Positions 14,438 through 21,605 of a DNA stretch of 32,599 nt are shown in pieces. The position numbers were made by a program, and so were the translations under genes. Location of the stretch: positions 1 to 32,599 of the forward strand of contig CALBME010000215.1 of assembly GCA_937896295.1 (NCBI GenBank), written 5' to 3'. This DNA comes from an uncultured Micavibrio sp. GTDB taxonomy: Bacteria > Pseudomonadota > Alphaproteobacteria > Micavibrionales > UBA1664. The notes under the pieces were generated by a model. That model worked only from the letters and a program-made list of their open reading frames with translations. It searched no databases and was not told where the DNA came from. Within the stretch, counting starts at the first letter, position 1. Each line of letters opens with the position of its first letter.

Positions 14438-16253
14438 GGGTCAGCCCCTTTTTACGGGCGCTCGCCTCGGGTGAAAGCATCATCTGATTATGCACGGCGC
14501 CAGCCGGCATCATCGGGTAACAGTTTTCATCCCGGATCATGATCTCCAGCATGTACGGCCCGTCATTATAGGCCATCATCCGCCGCAGCGCCGCGTCCAC
14601 ATGGGCAGGATCCGTAACACGCTCGGCTTTTGCATTACCGCCCTGTGCACGAAACTCGGCGCAGAAATCCTTGGTGCTGTTTCTGAACGCACTCTGCGAC
14701 ATGCGCCCGCCGTGAAATTCGCGTTGCCACTGGCCGACCATGTTCAGGCGCTCGTTGTTCAGCATGACCACCTTGACCGGCAGGTCGTAACGGCATGACG
14801 TTTCGACCTCGGGCGTATTCATGCGCCATGATCCATCACCGGTAATGACGATCGCAGGCGCATCGGGCCGGGCCCGTTTCGCGCCGATCCCCGCCGGCAA
14901 CCCATACCCCATGGTCCCGACCTTGCCCGACGTCATCAGCTGGCGCGGCTTCGAAAACGGCAGGTACTGGACAGCCCACATCTGGTGTTGGCCGACATTG
15001 GTGGACACCGTGTAATCGTCCAGTCCTTCCAGCACCCTGCCCAGTTTTTGCAGGACGCTTTGCGCGCGAATATCCGATCCGTCGTCATCGATGTCCAGGG
15101 AACGCACCCGGCGCCATTCATTGATCTGCGCCCACCAGCCCGCCATATCCTGCGTGCCGGCACCGGAATCGCGCCATGCGCTATGCATCTGGCGTACGAC
15201 GTCGCCCGCATCGCCATACAGCGGCACATCGGCGGTCACCAGTTTGTTGATTTCAGCGGGATCGATATCGATGTGAATGATACGCGCATGCGGGGCAAAC
15301 ACGCGCTGGCCGCGCTCATTATTGATTTTACCGGTCACGCGGTCGTCAAACCGTGCACCGATGGCGATGATCAGGTCGGCGTCGTGCATGGCCATGTTCG
15401 ATTCATATGTACCATGCATGCCCAGCATACCCAGATGCGATGGATGACGGGTCGGGTAAGCGCCCAGCCCCATCAGCGTAGACGTCGCCGGAAAACCCGT
15501 ATCGTCGATCAGGCGCAGAACCGCGTCGCTGGCCTGCTGGCCCGCATTGATGACGCCGCCGCCCACGTAAATGACAGGCCGGTGCGCCTCGCGCATCATC
15601 TGCGCGGCGGCGGGGTAATTGTTGGGATGCGCCTTTGTCCTGCGTTGATAAACGTCGTTCTCATCCGCCGGACCAAAGGTGACATCCATGTTCTGGACGT
15701 CTTTGGGAATGTCTACATGCACGACCCCCGGTCTTCCGTCCGCGGCAATCTGAAAAGCGCGGCGCAGCTCGGGCACGACGCGGGCCGGATCCTTGATCAG
15801 GATGTTAGCCTTCGTCACAGGACGCGAAATGCCGGTGGCATCCACTTCCTGAAACGCATCCGTTCCGATCAGGTGCGTGGCCACCTGGCCCGAGATCACG
15901 ACCATCGGGATGGAATCACCCTGCGCATCCGCAATCGGCGTGACGGCATTGGTAAAGCCGGGGCCGGACGTCACGAACAAAACACCCGTCTTGCCGCTCG
16001 CGCGCGCATAACCGGTGGCCATGTGGCCCGCACCGCCCTCGGCGGCAGTCAGGATGTGCTCCATCTCATGCGGGACTTTTTCAAGACCGTCATAGATGGG
16101 CATGATGGCGCCGCCCGGATAGCCGAAAACCGTATCGACGCCCTGCTCTTTCAGCACCTCGACCACGGCCTCATGGGCAGGCATGGTGCGGGTGGAAGGG
16201 ACGAACATGGCACTATCCGCTGTCTCGATGATGGCGGCACTGGTACTGGGCAT
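14430..16253 (-). CDS. ilvB: Acetolactate synthase large (catalytic) subunit
   Basis: This thiamine-diphosphate enzyme condenses pyruvate to acetolactate, or pyruvate with 2-oxobutyrate, in branched-chain amino-acid synthesis. The 607-residue protein has the N-terminal ThDP domain with catalytic Glu72 (TAAEGGAGHMATGYARA), GTDAFQEVDATGISRPVTK, the FAD domain and the C-terminal ThDP motif starting GDGSWRMNTPE. AGGAG lies 8 bases before ATG 16253. The first 23 residues are an extension before the usual MPAHEAVVEVLKEQG start. No ilvN regulatory subunit is next to it. A terminator hairpin 22 bases before the start and a hydrophobic peptide before that suggest attenuation. Confidence 0.95.
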   Translation of the reverse strand: MPSTSAAIIETADSAMFVPSTRTMPAHEAVVEVLKEQGVDTVFGYPGGAIMPIYDGLEKVPHEMEHILTAAEGGAGHMATGYARASGKTGVLFVTSGPGFTNAVTPIADAQGDSIPMVVISGQVATHLIGTDAFQEVDATGISRPVTKANILIKDPARVVPELRRAFQIAADGRPGVVHVDIPKDVQNMDVTFGPADENDVYQRRTKAHPNNYPAAAQMMREAHRPVIYVGGGVINAGQQASDAVLRLIDDTGFPATSTLMGLGAYPTRHPSHLGMLGMHGTYESNMAMHDADLIIAIGARFDDRVTGKINNERGQRVFAPHARIIHIDIDPAEINKLVTADVPLYGDAGDVVRQMHSAWRDSGAGTQDMAGWWAQINEWRRVRSLDIDDDGSDIRAQSVLQKLGRVLEGLDDYTVSTNVGQHQMWAVQYLPFSKPRQLMTSGKVGTMGYGLPAGIGAKRARPDAPAIVITGDGSWRMNTPEVETSCRYDLPVKVVMLNNERLNMVGQWQREFHGGRMSQSAFRNSTKDFCAEFRAQGGNAKAERVTDPAHVDAALRRMMAYNDGPYMLEIMIRDENCYPMMPAGAVHNQMMLSPEASARKKGLTHG

Positions 16254-16275
16254 TGGTATTCTCCTTTTTGAAATG

Positions 16276-16305
16276 AAAAAACCCCGGCTCTTGCGGAGGC
16301 CGGGG
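16276..16305 (-). terminator. Terminator/attenuator hairpin just before ilvB
   Basis: On the minus strand, CCCCGGC...GCCGGGG (16305-16282) forms a 7-bp GC stem, followed by six T (16281-16276). It sits 22 bases before the ilvB start. An alternative 7-bp pairing exists between AGGCCGG in the leader (16360-16354) and CCGGCCT in the 5' arm (16303-16297); this would break the terminator. Confidence 0.85.
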
Positions 16306-16327
16306 CGATGAACTTTGGATGAAGGTT

Positions 16328-16420
16328 TTATCTGACCCTGATCCGCACCCGCTCCGGCCTGAGCGTTACGACCACGCCAAGCACGACAAGAATGGAAAGA
16401 ATGATGGCGATGCCGGTCAT
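16328..16420 (-). CDS. 30-residue hydrophobic peptide, likely branched-chain leader peptide of ilvB
   Basis: The frame begins MTGIAIILSILVVLG and continues VVVTL, then a basic end RPERVRIRVR. Residues 4-20 are almost all Ile, Leu or Val, like E. coli IlvL or IvbL. CAGGAG lies 9 bases before ATG 16420. That ATG shares one base with the stop of the 186-aa gene (TGATG). A Rho-independent terminator follows 22 bases after the stop, and the Arg codons overlap a candidate antiterminator arm. A small hairpin CGCTC-AGGCCG-GAGCG (16365-16350) could be the competing 1:2 stem. The alternative is a single-pass membrane micro-protein with a positive cytoplasmic tail. Confidence 0.6.
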   Translation of the reverse strand: MTGIAIILSILVVLGVVVTLRPERVRIRVR

Positions 16421-16980
16421 CAGTTGATGCTCCTGCGCACGACCGGGGCCGGACGCTTGGGTGAACGTATGGCTTTCATCTTGGCTTCCAGCGCGATCTG
16501 TTCGTCAATACCGGCAATCAGCCCGTTGCGGGAACCGAAGCGCGGACTGTTGGTGTCATAGGTCGTCCGGGGACGCGGAAAGATCGTGCTTTCCAGTTTT
16601 GTGATCGTCATATCGCCAACCCCTTCCACCGGCGATCCGATACGCGGGAGGCCATAACAGAATTCGGTATAACCGATCATCAGCCCCTTATCCTTGGCGC
16701 CCATCGCCATCAGGCCGAAATACGGCATGTACACGGCCTCGCTCTTGTCGAAATGCATGTCGCGCACCTCGCCGGGCGTTGCGCCCTGCGGAATGGGATA
16801 ACATTCAAGCAGCATGTGCATGCGTCCCTGCGCGTCCACGTCGCTGCCTTTCATCGGGTAGCCGTTTGCGATGTAAAAATGTCCCATGAACTGCGGTTCG
16901 GCGGACGGTGTGGCTTTGACGCTCTGTCCGTCTTCCGCTGCCAGTTTTAAGGCCGCCTGGGCTTGTCCTCTCATTGTCAT
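16420..16980 (-). CDS. Protein of unknown function upstream of ilvB
   Basis: I do not recognise this 186-residue soluble protein. It has no signal peptide. Residues 40-140 look folded (QFMGHFYIANGYPMKGSDV, GRMHMLLECYPIPQGATPG, YMPYFGLMAMGAKDKGLMIGYTEF, VEGVGDMTITKLESTIFPRP). The C-terminus is basic and Arg/Pro-rich (IRSPKRPAPVVRRS). I preferred ATG 16980 because AAAGAGAGA precedes it; ATG 16974 is two codons further in. It lies between two leader-peptide/terminator units on the same strand as ilvB, and its stop overlaps the second leader's ATG. A metabolic link to branched-chain amino acids is plausible but not shown. Confidence 0.65.
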   Translation of the reverse strand: MTMRGQAQAALKLAAEDGQSVKATPSAEPQFMGHFYIANGYPMKGSDVDAQGRMHMLLECYPIPQGATPGEVRDMHFDKSEAVYMPYFGLMAMGAKDKGLMIGYTEFCYGLPRIGSPVEGVGDMTITKLESTIFPRPRTTYDTNSPRFGSRNGLIAGIDEQIALEAKMKAIRSPKRPAPVVRRSIN

Positions 16981-17049
16981 TCTCTCTTTTCTGCAGTTGT
17001 TACTTTTTTGCCGTTTATCCGAAAACACACTCTGGAACCGTTTTTATGT

Positions 17050-17097
17050 TTGAAAAAAATTGAGCGCCCTGTCGGTGGTTCCTCCGAAGGGCGCTTT
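17050..17097 (-). terminator. Terminator/attenuator hairpin before the 186-aa gene
   Basis: On the minus strand, AGCGCCCT (17095-17088) pairs with AGGGCGCT (17070-17063). The loop contains GG-GG/CC-CC pairs, and a run of seven T follows. It lies 36 bases after the stop of the first leader peptide. GGGGGCGC at codons 24-26 of that peptide can pair with GCGCCCTT of the 5' arm as an antiterminator. Confidence 0.8.
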
Positions 17098-17132
17098 TAG
17101 CGTGATTACCAGGTCTTTTCTCTGTATCTGAC

Positions 17133-17222
17133 CTAAACCGCGCGCGCCCCCTGGCCAATGACGACGAGGAGGTTCACAAGAAGCACCACAATGTTGGCGC
17201 AGATGGCGGCGGTATGACGCAT
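17133..17222 (-). CDS. 29-residue hydrophobic leader-like peptide
   Basis: The frame begins MRHTAAICANIVVLLVNLL and continues VVIGQGARAV. Residues 11-22 are Ile, Val or Leu except one Asn. It has no Shine-Dalgarno, but AATAAT (17234-17229) ends 6 bases before ATG 17222, so a leaderless start at the ATG is expected. Leaderless leader peptides are known in rhizobia (trp leader). A terminator follows 36 bases after the stop, with a competing pairing inside the Gln-Gly-Ala codons. It could instead be a one-pass membrane peptide. Its place ahead of the 186-aa gene and ilvB favours attenuation by branched-chain aminoacyl-tRNA supply. Confidence 0.5.
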   Translation of the reverse strand: MRHTAAICANIVVLLVNLLVVIGQGARAV

Positions 17223-17228
17223 GTCTGT

Positions 17229-17259
17229 ATTATTAGATTGTTACGCCTGTCATTTGCAA
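17229..17259 (-). promoter_or_regulatory. Candidate leaderless promoter of the first leader peptide
   Basis: On the minus strand, TTGCAA (17259-17254) and then AATAAT (17234-17229) with a 19-base spacer, or TAATAA one base earlier with 18. The -10 box ends 6 bases before the leader-peptide ATG. The interval 16981-17326 otherwise holds only the leader and two terminators. Confidence 0.5.
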
Positions 17260-17271
17260 CTGAAATTTTAT

Positions 17272-17304
17272 TTCAAAAACGCGCAGGACCCTTGCGGGTC
17301 CTGC
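17272..17304 (-). terminator. serC terminator
   Basis: On the minus strand, GCAGGACCC-GCAA-GGGTCCTGC (17304-17283) has a 9-bp stem and is followed by GCGTTTTTG. It lies 23 bases after the serC stop and isolates serC from the leader/ilvB region. Confidence 0.93.
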
Positions 17305-17326
17305 ATATCGAACGGAAAACAGGCGA

Positions 17327-18514
17327 TCAGGCCGCAGCCTTGACGCCCTGCGCCTTGATCGTGGCATAGGCCCAGTCCAGCCACGGCAAAAGCGCGGCGA
17401 TATCGCTGTTTTCAACCGTGGCGCCGCCCCAGATGCGGATGCCGCCCGGCGCATCGCGATACGATCCGATGTCCTTGCCGACATTTTCGTCGTCCATCAT
17501 TTTGACCAGCTGTTTGAGGACCGCGTCCTGTGCGTCCTGCGGCTGCGCCGTGAACCAGCCGTCCTTCACCTTCAGGCAGATCGACGTGCATGAACGGATA
17601 TCCTTGCTGACCGGCAGGAATTCGATCCAGTCCGATTTCTCCACCCACGCGGCGACGGTGGCAAGGTTGCCTTCGCTGCGCTTGACCAGTGCAGGCAGGC
17701 CGCCGATGCCGTTGGCCCATTTCAGCGCGTCGAGGCAGTCTTCCACGCACAGCATGGACGGCGTGTTGATCGTGGCGCCTTCGAAAATATCCGCCTGCAG
17801 TTTGATGCTGCCGTCCTTGTCCTTTTTGGTCATGCGGAAAATTTTCGGCAGGGGCCGGTCCGGCTTATAGCTTTCAAGACGGGCAACCGCACGGGGCGAA
17901 AGAACCAGCATGCCGTGTGCCGCCTCGCCGCCCAGCACTTTTTGCCATGACCACGTGATGACATCCAGCTTGTCCCACGGCATATCCATCGCGCAGACGG
18001 CGGATGTCGCATCGCAGATGGTCAGGCCCTTGCGGTCTGCCTTGATCCAGTCGCCGTTCGGCACGCGCACGCCCGAGGTCGTGCCGTTCCATGTGAAAAC
18101 GACGTCGCGGTCCGTATCGACCTGCGCCAGATCCGGCAACTGGCCGTAATCGGCGGTGAATTCGCGCACGTCTTTAAGTTTCAGCTGCCCGGTCACATCC
18201 TTCAGCCATTCCATGCCGAACGATTCCCACGCGACGATATCGACCCCGCGTTCGCCCAGCATCGACCACATCACCATTTCTACCGCGCCCGTATCCGACG
18301 CCGGCACGATGCCGATTTTATAGTCCGCCGGAATCCCCAAAAGGGTGCGGTGTCCTTCGATGACCGCCTGCAGCCGCTTTTTACCGGGACCCGAACGATG
18401 CGAACGGCCCAGCAGCGCGCCGGACAATGCCTCGGGCGTCCAGCCGGGACGCTTGGCGCAGGGGCCGGACGAAAACATCGGGTTCTGGGGTTTTACGGTC
18501 GGCTTCGTTGTCAT
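17327..18514 (-). CDS. serC: Phosphoserine aminotransferase (alphaproteobacterial type)
   Basis: SerC converts 3-phosphohydroxypyruvate and glutamate to phosphoserine with pyridoxal phosphate. The 395-residue protein is the divergent alphaproteobacterial/archaeal-like form (FSSGPCAKRPGWTPEAL, GRSHRSGPGKKRL, IVPASDTGAVEMVMWSMLG, TWNGTTSGVRVP, CDATSAVCAMDMPWDKLDV). The Schiff-base lysine is Lys192 in WSWQKVLGGEAAHG. I chose ATG 18514 because AGGTGA lies 7 bases upstream; an in-frame GTG at 18526 would add four residues. It is transcribed away from serB, with only 28 bases between the two start codons. Its own terminator follows. Confidence 0.95.
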   Translation of the reverse strand: MTTKPTVKPQNPMFSSGPCAKRPGWTPEALSGALLGRSHRSGPGKKRLQAVIEGHRTLLGIPADYKIGIVPASDTGAVEMVMWSMLGERGVDIVAWESFGMEWLKDVTGQLKLKDVREFTADYGQLPDLAQVDTDRDVVFTWNGTTSGVRVPNGDWIKADRKGLTICDATSAVCAMDMPWDKLDVITWSWQKVLGGEAAHGMLVLSPRAVARLESYKPDRPLPKIFRMTKKDKDGSIKLQADIFEGATINTPSMLCVEDCLDALKWANGIGGLPALVKRSEGNLATVAAWVEKSDWIEFLPVSKDIRSCTSICLKVKDGWFTAQPQDAQDAVLKQLVKMMDDENVGKDIGSYRDAPGGIRIWGGATVENSDIAALLPWLDWAYATIKAQGVKAAA

Positions 18515-18542
18515 GGATCGGATCACCTGTTAGGTTTCAAAA

Positions 18543-19400
18543 GTGCCCTATGTCATCACGCTCATAGCCCCAAGCCAAGCCCCCATTTTGGAGGCCGCGG
18601 CCCATGTTCAGAAAAACTTAAATTGCCGCGAACGCAAACCCACAGGCACGGCGCTGGACCTTGAGTCCGACACCCCTGCGGCAAAGCAGCTCATGGACGA
18701 TGTCCGCGCCAAATTCGCGGTCGACATTCTTTGCCAGGATGCGGCGCACCGTCACAAGCGCCTGTTCATCGCCGATATGGACGCAACCATGGTGGAGGAG
18801 GAAACCCTGGACGAACTGGCCGGTTACGTGGGCCTCAAGGACCAGATTGCCGCCATCACCAGACGCGCGATGGAGGGGGAACTGGATTTTCATGCTGCGT
18901 TACGCGAGCGTGTGGGCCTTCTAAAAGGGCTTTCCGCCACTGCGCTGGAACAGACCGCAGCAAAAATGACCTTCACAAAGGGCGGAAAACAGCTGCTTTC
19001 AGCCCTAAAGCGCAACAATGTCACCTGTATCCTGGTCTCAGGAGGCTTTACCTTCTTCACGTCCCGCGTTGCTGCGTTTTTGGGATTTGATGAAAATCAC
19101 GGCAACATCCTCAATATCGAGGATGGCCTGCTGACAGGCACGGTCGGCGAGCCCATTTTGGACAAGACATTCAAGCAAAACTGCCTTGAGCAAAGCGCCG
19201 CCCGCCTTGGTATTCCCCTGTCGGCGACCGTGGCGATAGGTGACGGCGCCAACGATCTGCCCATGCTGCAGACGGCAGGGCTGGGCGTTGGGTTTCAGTC
19301 AAAACCCCTGCTGCGCGATGCGCTTTCCAACCACCTGCTGTTCAACGGGCTGGATGCGTTAATTCCCGTCCTGGGCCTCACGCCCCCACAGGTCGAATAG
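18543..19400 (+). CDS. serB: Phosphoserine phosphatase
   Basis: SerB hydrolyses phosphoserine to serine, the last step of the pathway. The 285-residue HAD-family protein has motif I DMDATM with Asp78 and Asp80 (most family members have DMDST), a helical cap (EETLDELAGYVGLKDQIAAITRRAMEGELDF), motif II LVSGGFTFF, a lysine in motif III (LDKTFKQN) and motif IV GDGANDLPML. About 70 residues of N-terminal regulatory-type sequence precede it. The start is GTG 18543, only 28 bases from the serC start on the other strand, so each promoter must lie in the other's coding region. The end overlaps the convergent msrA-like gene by 42 bases. Confidence 0.94.
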   Translation: MPYVITLIAPSQAPILEAAAHVQKNLNCRERKPTGTALDLESDTPAAKQLMDDVRAKFAVDILCQDAAHRHKRLFIADMDATMVEEETLDELAGYVGLKDQIAAITRRAMEGELDFHAALRERVGLLKGLSATALEQTAAKMTFTKGGKQLLSALKRNNVTCILVSGGFTFFTSRVAAFLGFDENHGNILNIEDGLLTGTVGEPILDKTFKQNCLEQSAARLGIPLSATVAIGDGANDLPMLQTAGLGVGFQSKPLLRDALSNHLLFNGLDALIPVLGLTPPQVE

Positions 19401-19964
19401 GCGCTGACTGCGCCCGCAACGGCTGACGTAAAAGCGATACCGTAACGGATTTTTCTCGTAATACCGCTGATGGTGACTTTCGGCGGGGTAAAAGGCCCCG
19501 GCCGGCAGGATCTGCACCGCTGCGCGTTTGTCGCCCATGCGCGCGCTGTCGGCCTCGATCAGGCTTTTGGACTGAAGAGCGGCATATTGCTGAGTCACGC
19601 CCTCGTAATAAATGGCGGGCGTAAAGGCAAAGCCCTTGTCGCAAAACTGCCCCTCGCCATTCATCGGGTCGATGTTATGCCAGTACGTGGCCAGCAGGCT
19701 TTCGTAACTGACGATGCGCGGATCGAAAAAAACCATGACCGCCTGGCGATGGCCGGTATCCCCGCGCGACACCTGCAGGTAACTGGGGTTGGCGATGATG
19801 CCGCCGGTATAACCCGCAATGGTATGATCGACACCGGCGGTCTGGTCGAACACCTCCTGCACCGCCCAGAAATTACCGCCAGCAAACAAAGCGTGCGACA
19901 GCGGCGTGGCCGCAGACGCCGCACCGGGCATGCACAAAATGACGAGCAACAGGAAAAAACGCAT
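19359..19964 (-). CDS. Exported MsrA homologue lacking the catalytic cysteine
   Basis: MsrA reduces methionine (S)-sulfoxide with a nucleophilic Cys in a GCFW motif. This 201-residue protein keeps the fold's signatures (FAGGNFWAVQEVFDQTAGVDHTIAGYTGG, YLQVSRGDTGHRQAVMVFFDP, YWHNIDPMNGEGQF, PAIYYEGVTQQYAALQSK), but the motif reads GGNFW, with Asn31 (codon AAT) where Cys belongs. Other cysteines are in QFCDKG and SRCGRS, far from that place. A signal peptide (MRFFLLLVILCMPGAASA) sends it to the periplasm. Without the nucleophile it should not reduce sulfoxides in the normal way. It could bind Met-SO or have shifted chemistry. Its end overlaps serB by 42 bases. Confidence 0.85.
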   Translation of the reverse strand: MRFFLLLVILCMPGAASAATPLSHALFAGGNFWAVQEVFDQTAGVDHTIAGYTGGIIANPSYLQVSRGDTGHRQAVMVFFDPRIVSYESLLATYWHNIDPMNGEGQFCDKGFAFTPAIYYEGVTQQYAALQSKSLIEADSARMGDKRAAVQILPAGAFYPAESHHQRYYEKNPLRYRFYVSRCGRSQRLFDLWGREAQDGN

Positions 19965-20022
19965 GGGGTAAGTTTAGCATTGCCCTGTGTCCGTCTGCCG
20001 CAGCCACGAATAAACAACGCAC

Positions 20023-20160
20023 AAAAAAGACAGGCCGCATTCCTGCGACCCGGTTGCGATCAGAGACTTAAAAAAGGAAAGGCCACATTTCTGCAGCCAC
20101 GTTGCAAGAGCGACTTTAAAAAAACAGAGGCCGCATTTCTGCGGCCTCTGAATTCTTGTT
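20023..20160. repeat. Three imperfect tandem terminator-like repeats
   Basis: Units begin at 20023, 20070 and 20118 (47, 48 and about 43 bases). Each starts with six or seven A, then AGGCC(G/A)CATT(C/T)CTGC, and units 1 and 2 end in (G/A)GACTT. Only the copy nearest the porin gene keeps a perfect hairpin; the other two have lost pairing. The stretch 19965-20175 between msrA and the porin holds nothing else that I can see. Confidence 0.75.
20118..20150 (-). terminator. Porin terminator
   Basis: CAGAGGCCGC-ATTTCT-GCGGCCTCTG (20125-20150) has a 10-bp stem. On the minus strand it is followed by seven T. It lies 26 bases past the porin stop and is the intact copy of a triplicated element. Confidence 0.93.
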
Positions 20161-20175
20161 TCCAATCCGTAAGGA

Positions 20176-21342
20176 TTAGAACTCGAGCTGGGTGCCCAGG
20201 GTGACAGCCGTACCATCGGTGTCGGCACCGGTGACGCCACCGATGTTCTCGACGTCTTGGTACTGAACGGCGCCGCGGAACGTCATGCCCGGACCCCATT
20301 CGTAGATCACGCCGGCGGTCCAGCGATCAGCTTCCTGATCATCCGTACCTGCGAAAGCAGCAGCGTCCGTTTGTTGGTTCAGGTACGACACGCCCAGTTT
20401 GTAGGGGCCCGTCGTGTAGTCAACGCCAGCAACCCACGTATCGGTGTCGCCGTCGCCGCCGGTGACCGGATCGAGGCCGTTATTGGTGTTAACATACGCG
20501 CCGCCGACGCCGAATGCGCCGAAGCCGAGGTTAACGCCAACGTTCCAGCTGTCCAGATCGTCGGTGCCCAGGGTGTCTTCAACCTGGCTCAGGTGGCTGT
20601 AGCCAGCGCCCAGAGCGAGATCGATCGCGTTGAACGAACCTTCGTAACGTGCAGCGATTTCCCATGCATCTTCATAAGCGATGGCCGGAGAAATGACCGT
20701 GCCGACGCCCGTGGTGTTGGTGACCGCGGCACCCGTCAGCGCGTTGGTGTCGCCGACGGTCGGGGTGTACGAAACACCGGCTTGGAAGCCGTTGAACACC
20801 GGGGTGATGTAGGTCAGCTTGTTGCTGTAGCCCGTATCATCCTGAGCGTAGTCCAGGGTGCCGTTCAGGTTGAACGGGGTGGTGACGCCGCCCGTGGTGC
20901 TCAGACCGCTGAAACCGAACACGGCGATATCCGGACGGATACCGTCGATTTTGTCATCAGCCGAAGGAGCGCCGACTTGCAGAAGATAGGCAATGCCGTC
21001 TTCTTCGCCGAAGTTCACGCGGCCCCAGGCGGAGGAGAGGTACATGTACGACTCTTGAACCGTCGTGGCATCGCCACGGTCAGCCAGCAGTTCCATGTGG
21101 GCGCCGGCGGTAACGCCGTTGTCCAGAGCGACTTCACCGTTCAGGTGAACTTCGGTGTCCTTGCGGAAGTCGAATTCACGGTATTCGGTACCAGCCGGTT
21201 CGTCTTGGTCGGTGTAAACAGCGTAGCCGCTGACATAACCGCCGAGGCCGAGTTGCAGTGCCGGCTCATCAGCGCGTGCCGGAGCGGCAGCGACGAAAGC
21301 CAGACCAGCGATAGCGGCCGTGCTCATCAAAATTTTCTTCAT
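20176..21342 (-). CDS. Gram-negative porin
   Basis: The 388-residue protein opens with a signal peptide (MKKILMSTAAIAGLAFVAAA, cleavage near ARA-DEP). It continues as a 16-strand-type porin: LQLGLGGYVSGYAVYTDQ, EVHLNGEVALDNGVTAGAH, WGRVNFGEEDGIAYLLQVG, LTYITPVFNGFQAGVSYTP, WEIAARYEGSFNAIDLALGAGYSH, WVAGVDYTTGPYKLGVSYL and a C-terminal strand ending TLGTQLEF with the terminal Phe needed for barrel insertion. It looks like the Porin_4 family of general diffusion channels. Strongly acidic loops suggest cation preference. GGAGGA lies before ATG 21342. It is followed by a strong terminator, so it is monocistronic. Confidence 0.9.
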   Translation of the reverse strand: MKKILMSTAAIAGLAFVAAAPARADEPALQLGLGGYVSGYAVYTDQDEPAGTEYREFDFRKDTEVHLNGEVALDNGVTAGAHMELLADRGDATTVQESYMYLSSAWGRVNFGEEDGIAYLLQVGAPSADDKIDGIRPDIAVFGFSGLSTTGGVTTPFNLNGTLDYAQDDTGYSNKLTYITPVFNGFQAGVSYTPTVGDTNALTGAAVTNTTGVGTVISPAIAYEDAWEIAARYEGSFNAIDLALGAGYSHLSQVEDTLGTDDLDSWNVGVNLGFGAFGVGGAYVNTNNGLDPVTGGDGDTDTWVAGVDYTTGPYKLGVSYLNQQTDAAAFAGTDDQEADRWTAGVIYEWGPGMTFRGAVQYQDVENIGGVTGADTDGTAVTLGTQLEF

Positions 21343-21605
21343 TGTAGTTCCTCCATAAACCCCTGTCAGCGTAACCCTTGTCAGATCGGCAGTCAGAAGT
21401 TGTTTGTGACAACCCCGGCGGACCGGGGCACTGCGGAAGAAAATCTCAAAAGAACGGGTGCGGGTCACGTCCGGACTGGCGGATTTGAGTCATTTTTTGG
21501 ATGCCCGTTGCATTTTTGCAACAGCGCCGGCCAAAGGTTAACGGCCCGGTGGTGGCTATTTTATACCACAACAAATTGAAATCAATGGAAAAACAAGAAA
21601 AATCA
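21343..21605 (-). promoter_or_regulatory. Porin upstream region with two inverted repeats
   Basis: This 263-base gap holds no gene. It contains GTTGCA-TTTT-TGCAAC (21507-21522) and GTTGT-TTGTG-ACAAC (21399-21413), both possible operator sites. A minus-strand TATAAA (21564-21559) could be a -10 box for a long 5' leader of about 210 bases. No -35 match is convincing. Confidence 0.35.

Noticed and set aside
14985..16271. Plus-strand open frame of 428 codons across ilvB
   Set aside because: Antisense shadow; composition rich in His and Arg with no recognisable motif.
21399..21522. Porin upstream inverted repeats as a known regulator's operator
   Set aside because: The repeats are short and match no consensus that I can name; kept only as possible sites.
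20257..21579. Plus-strand open frame of 440 codons across the porin
   Set aside because: It is antisense to the porin, which has a signal peptide, barrel strands and terminal Phe.
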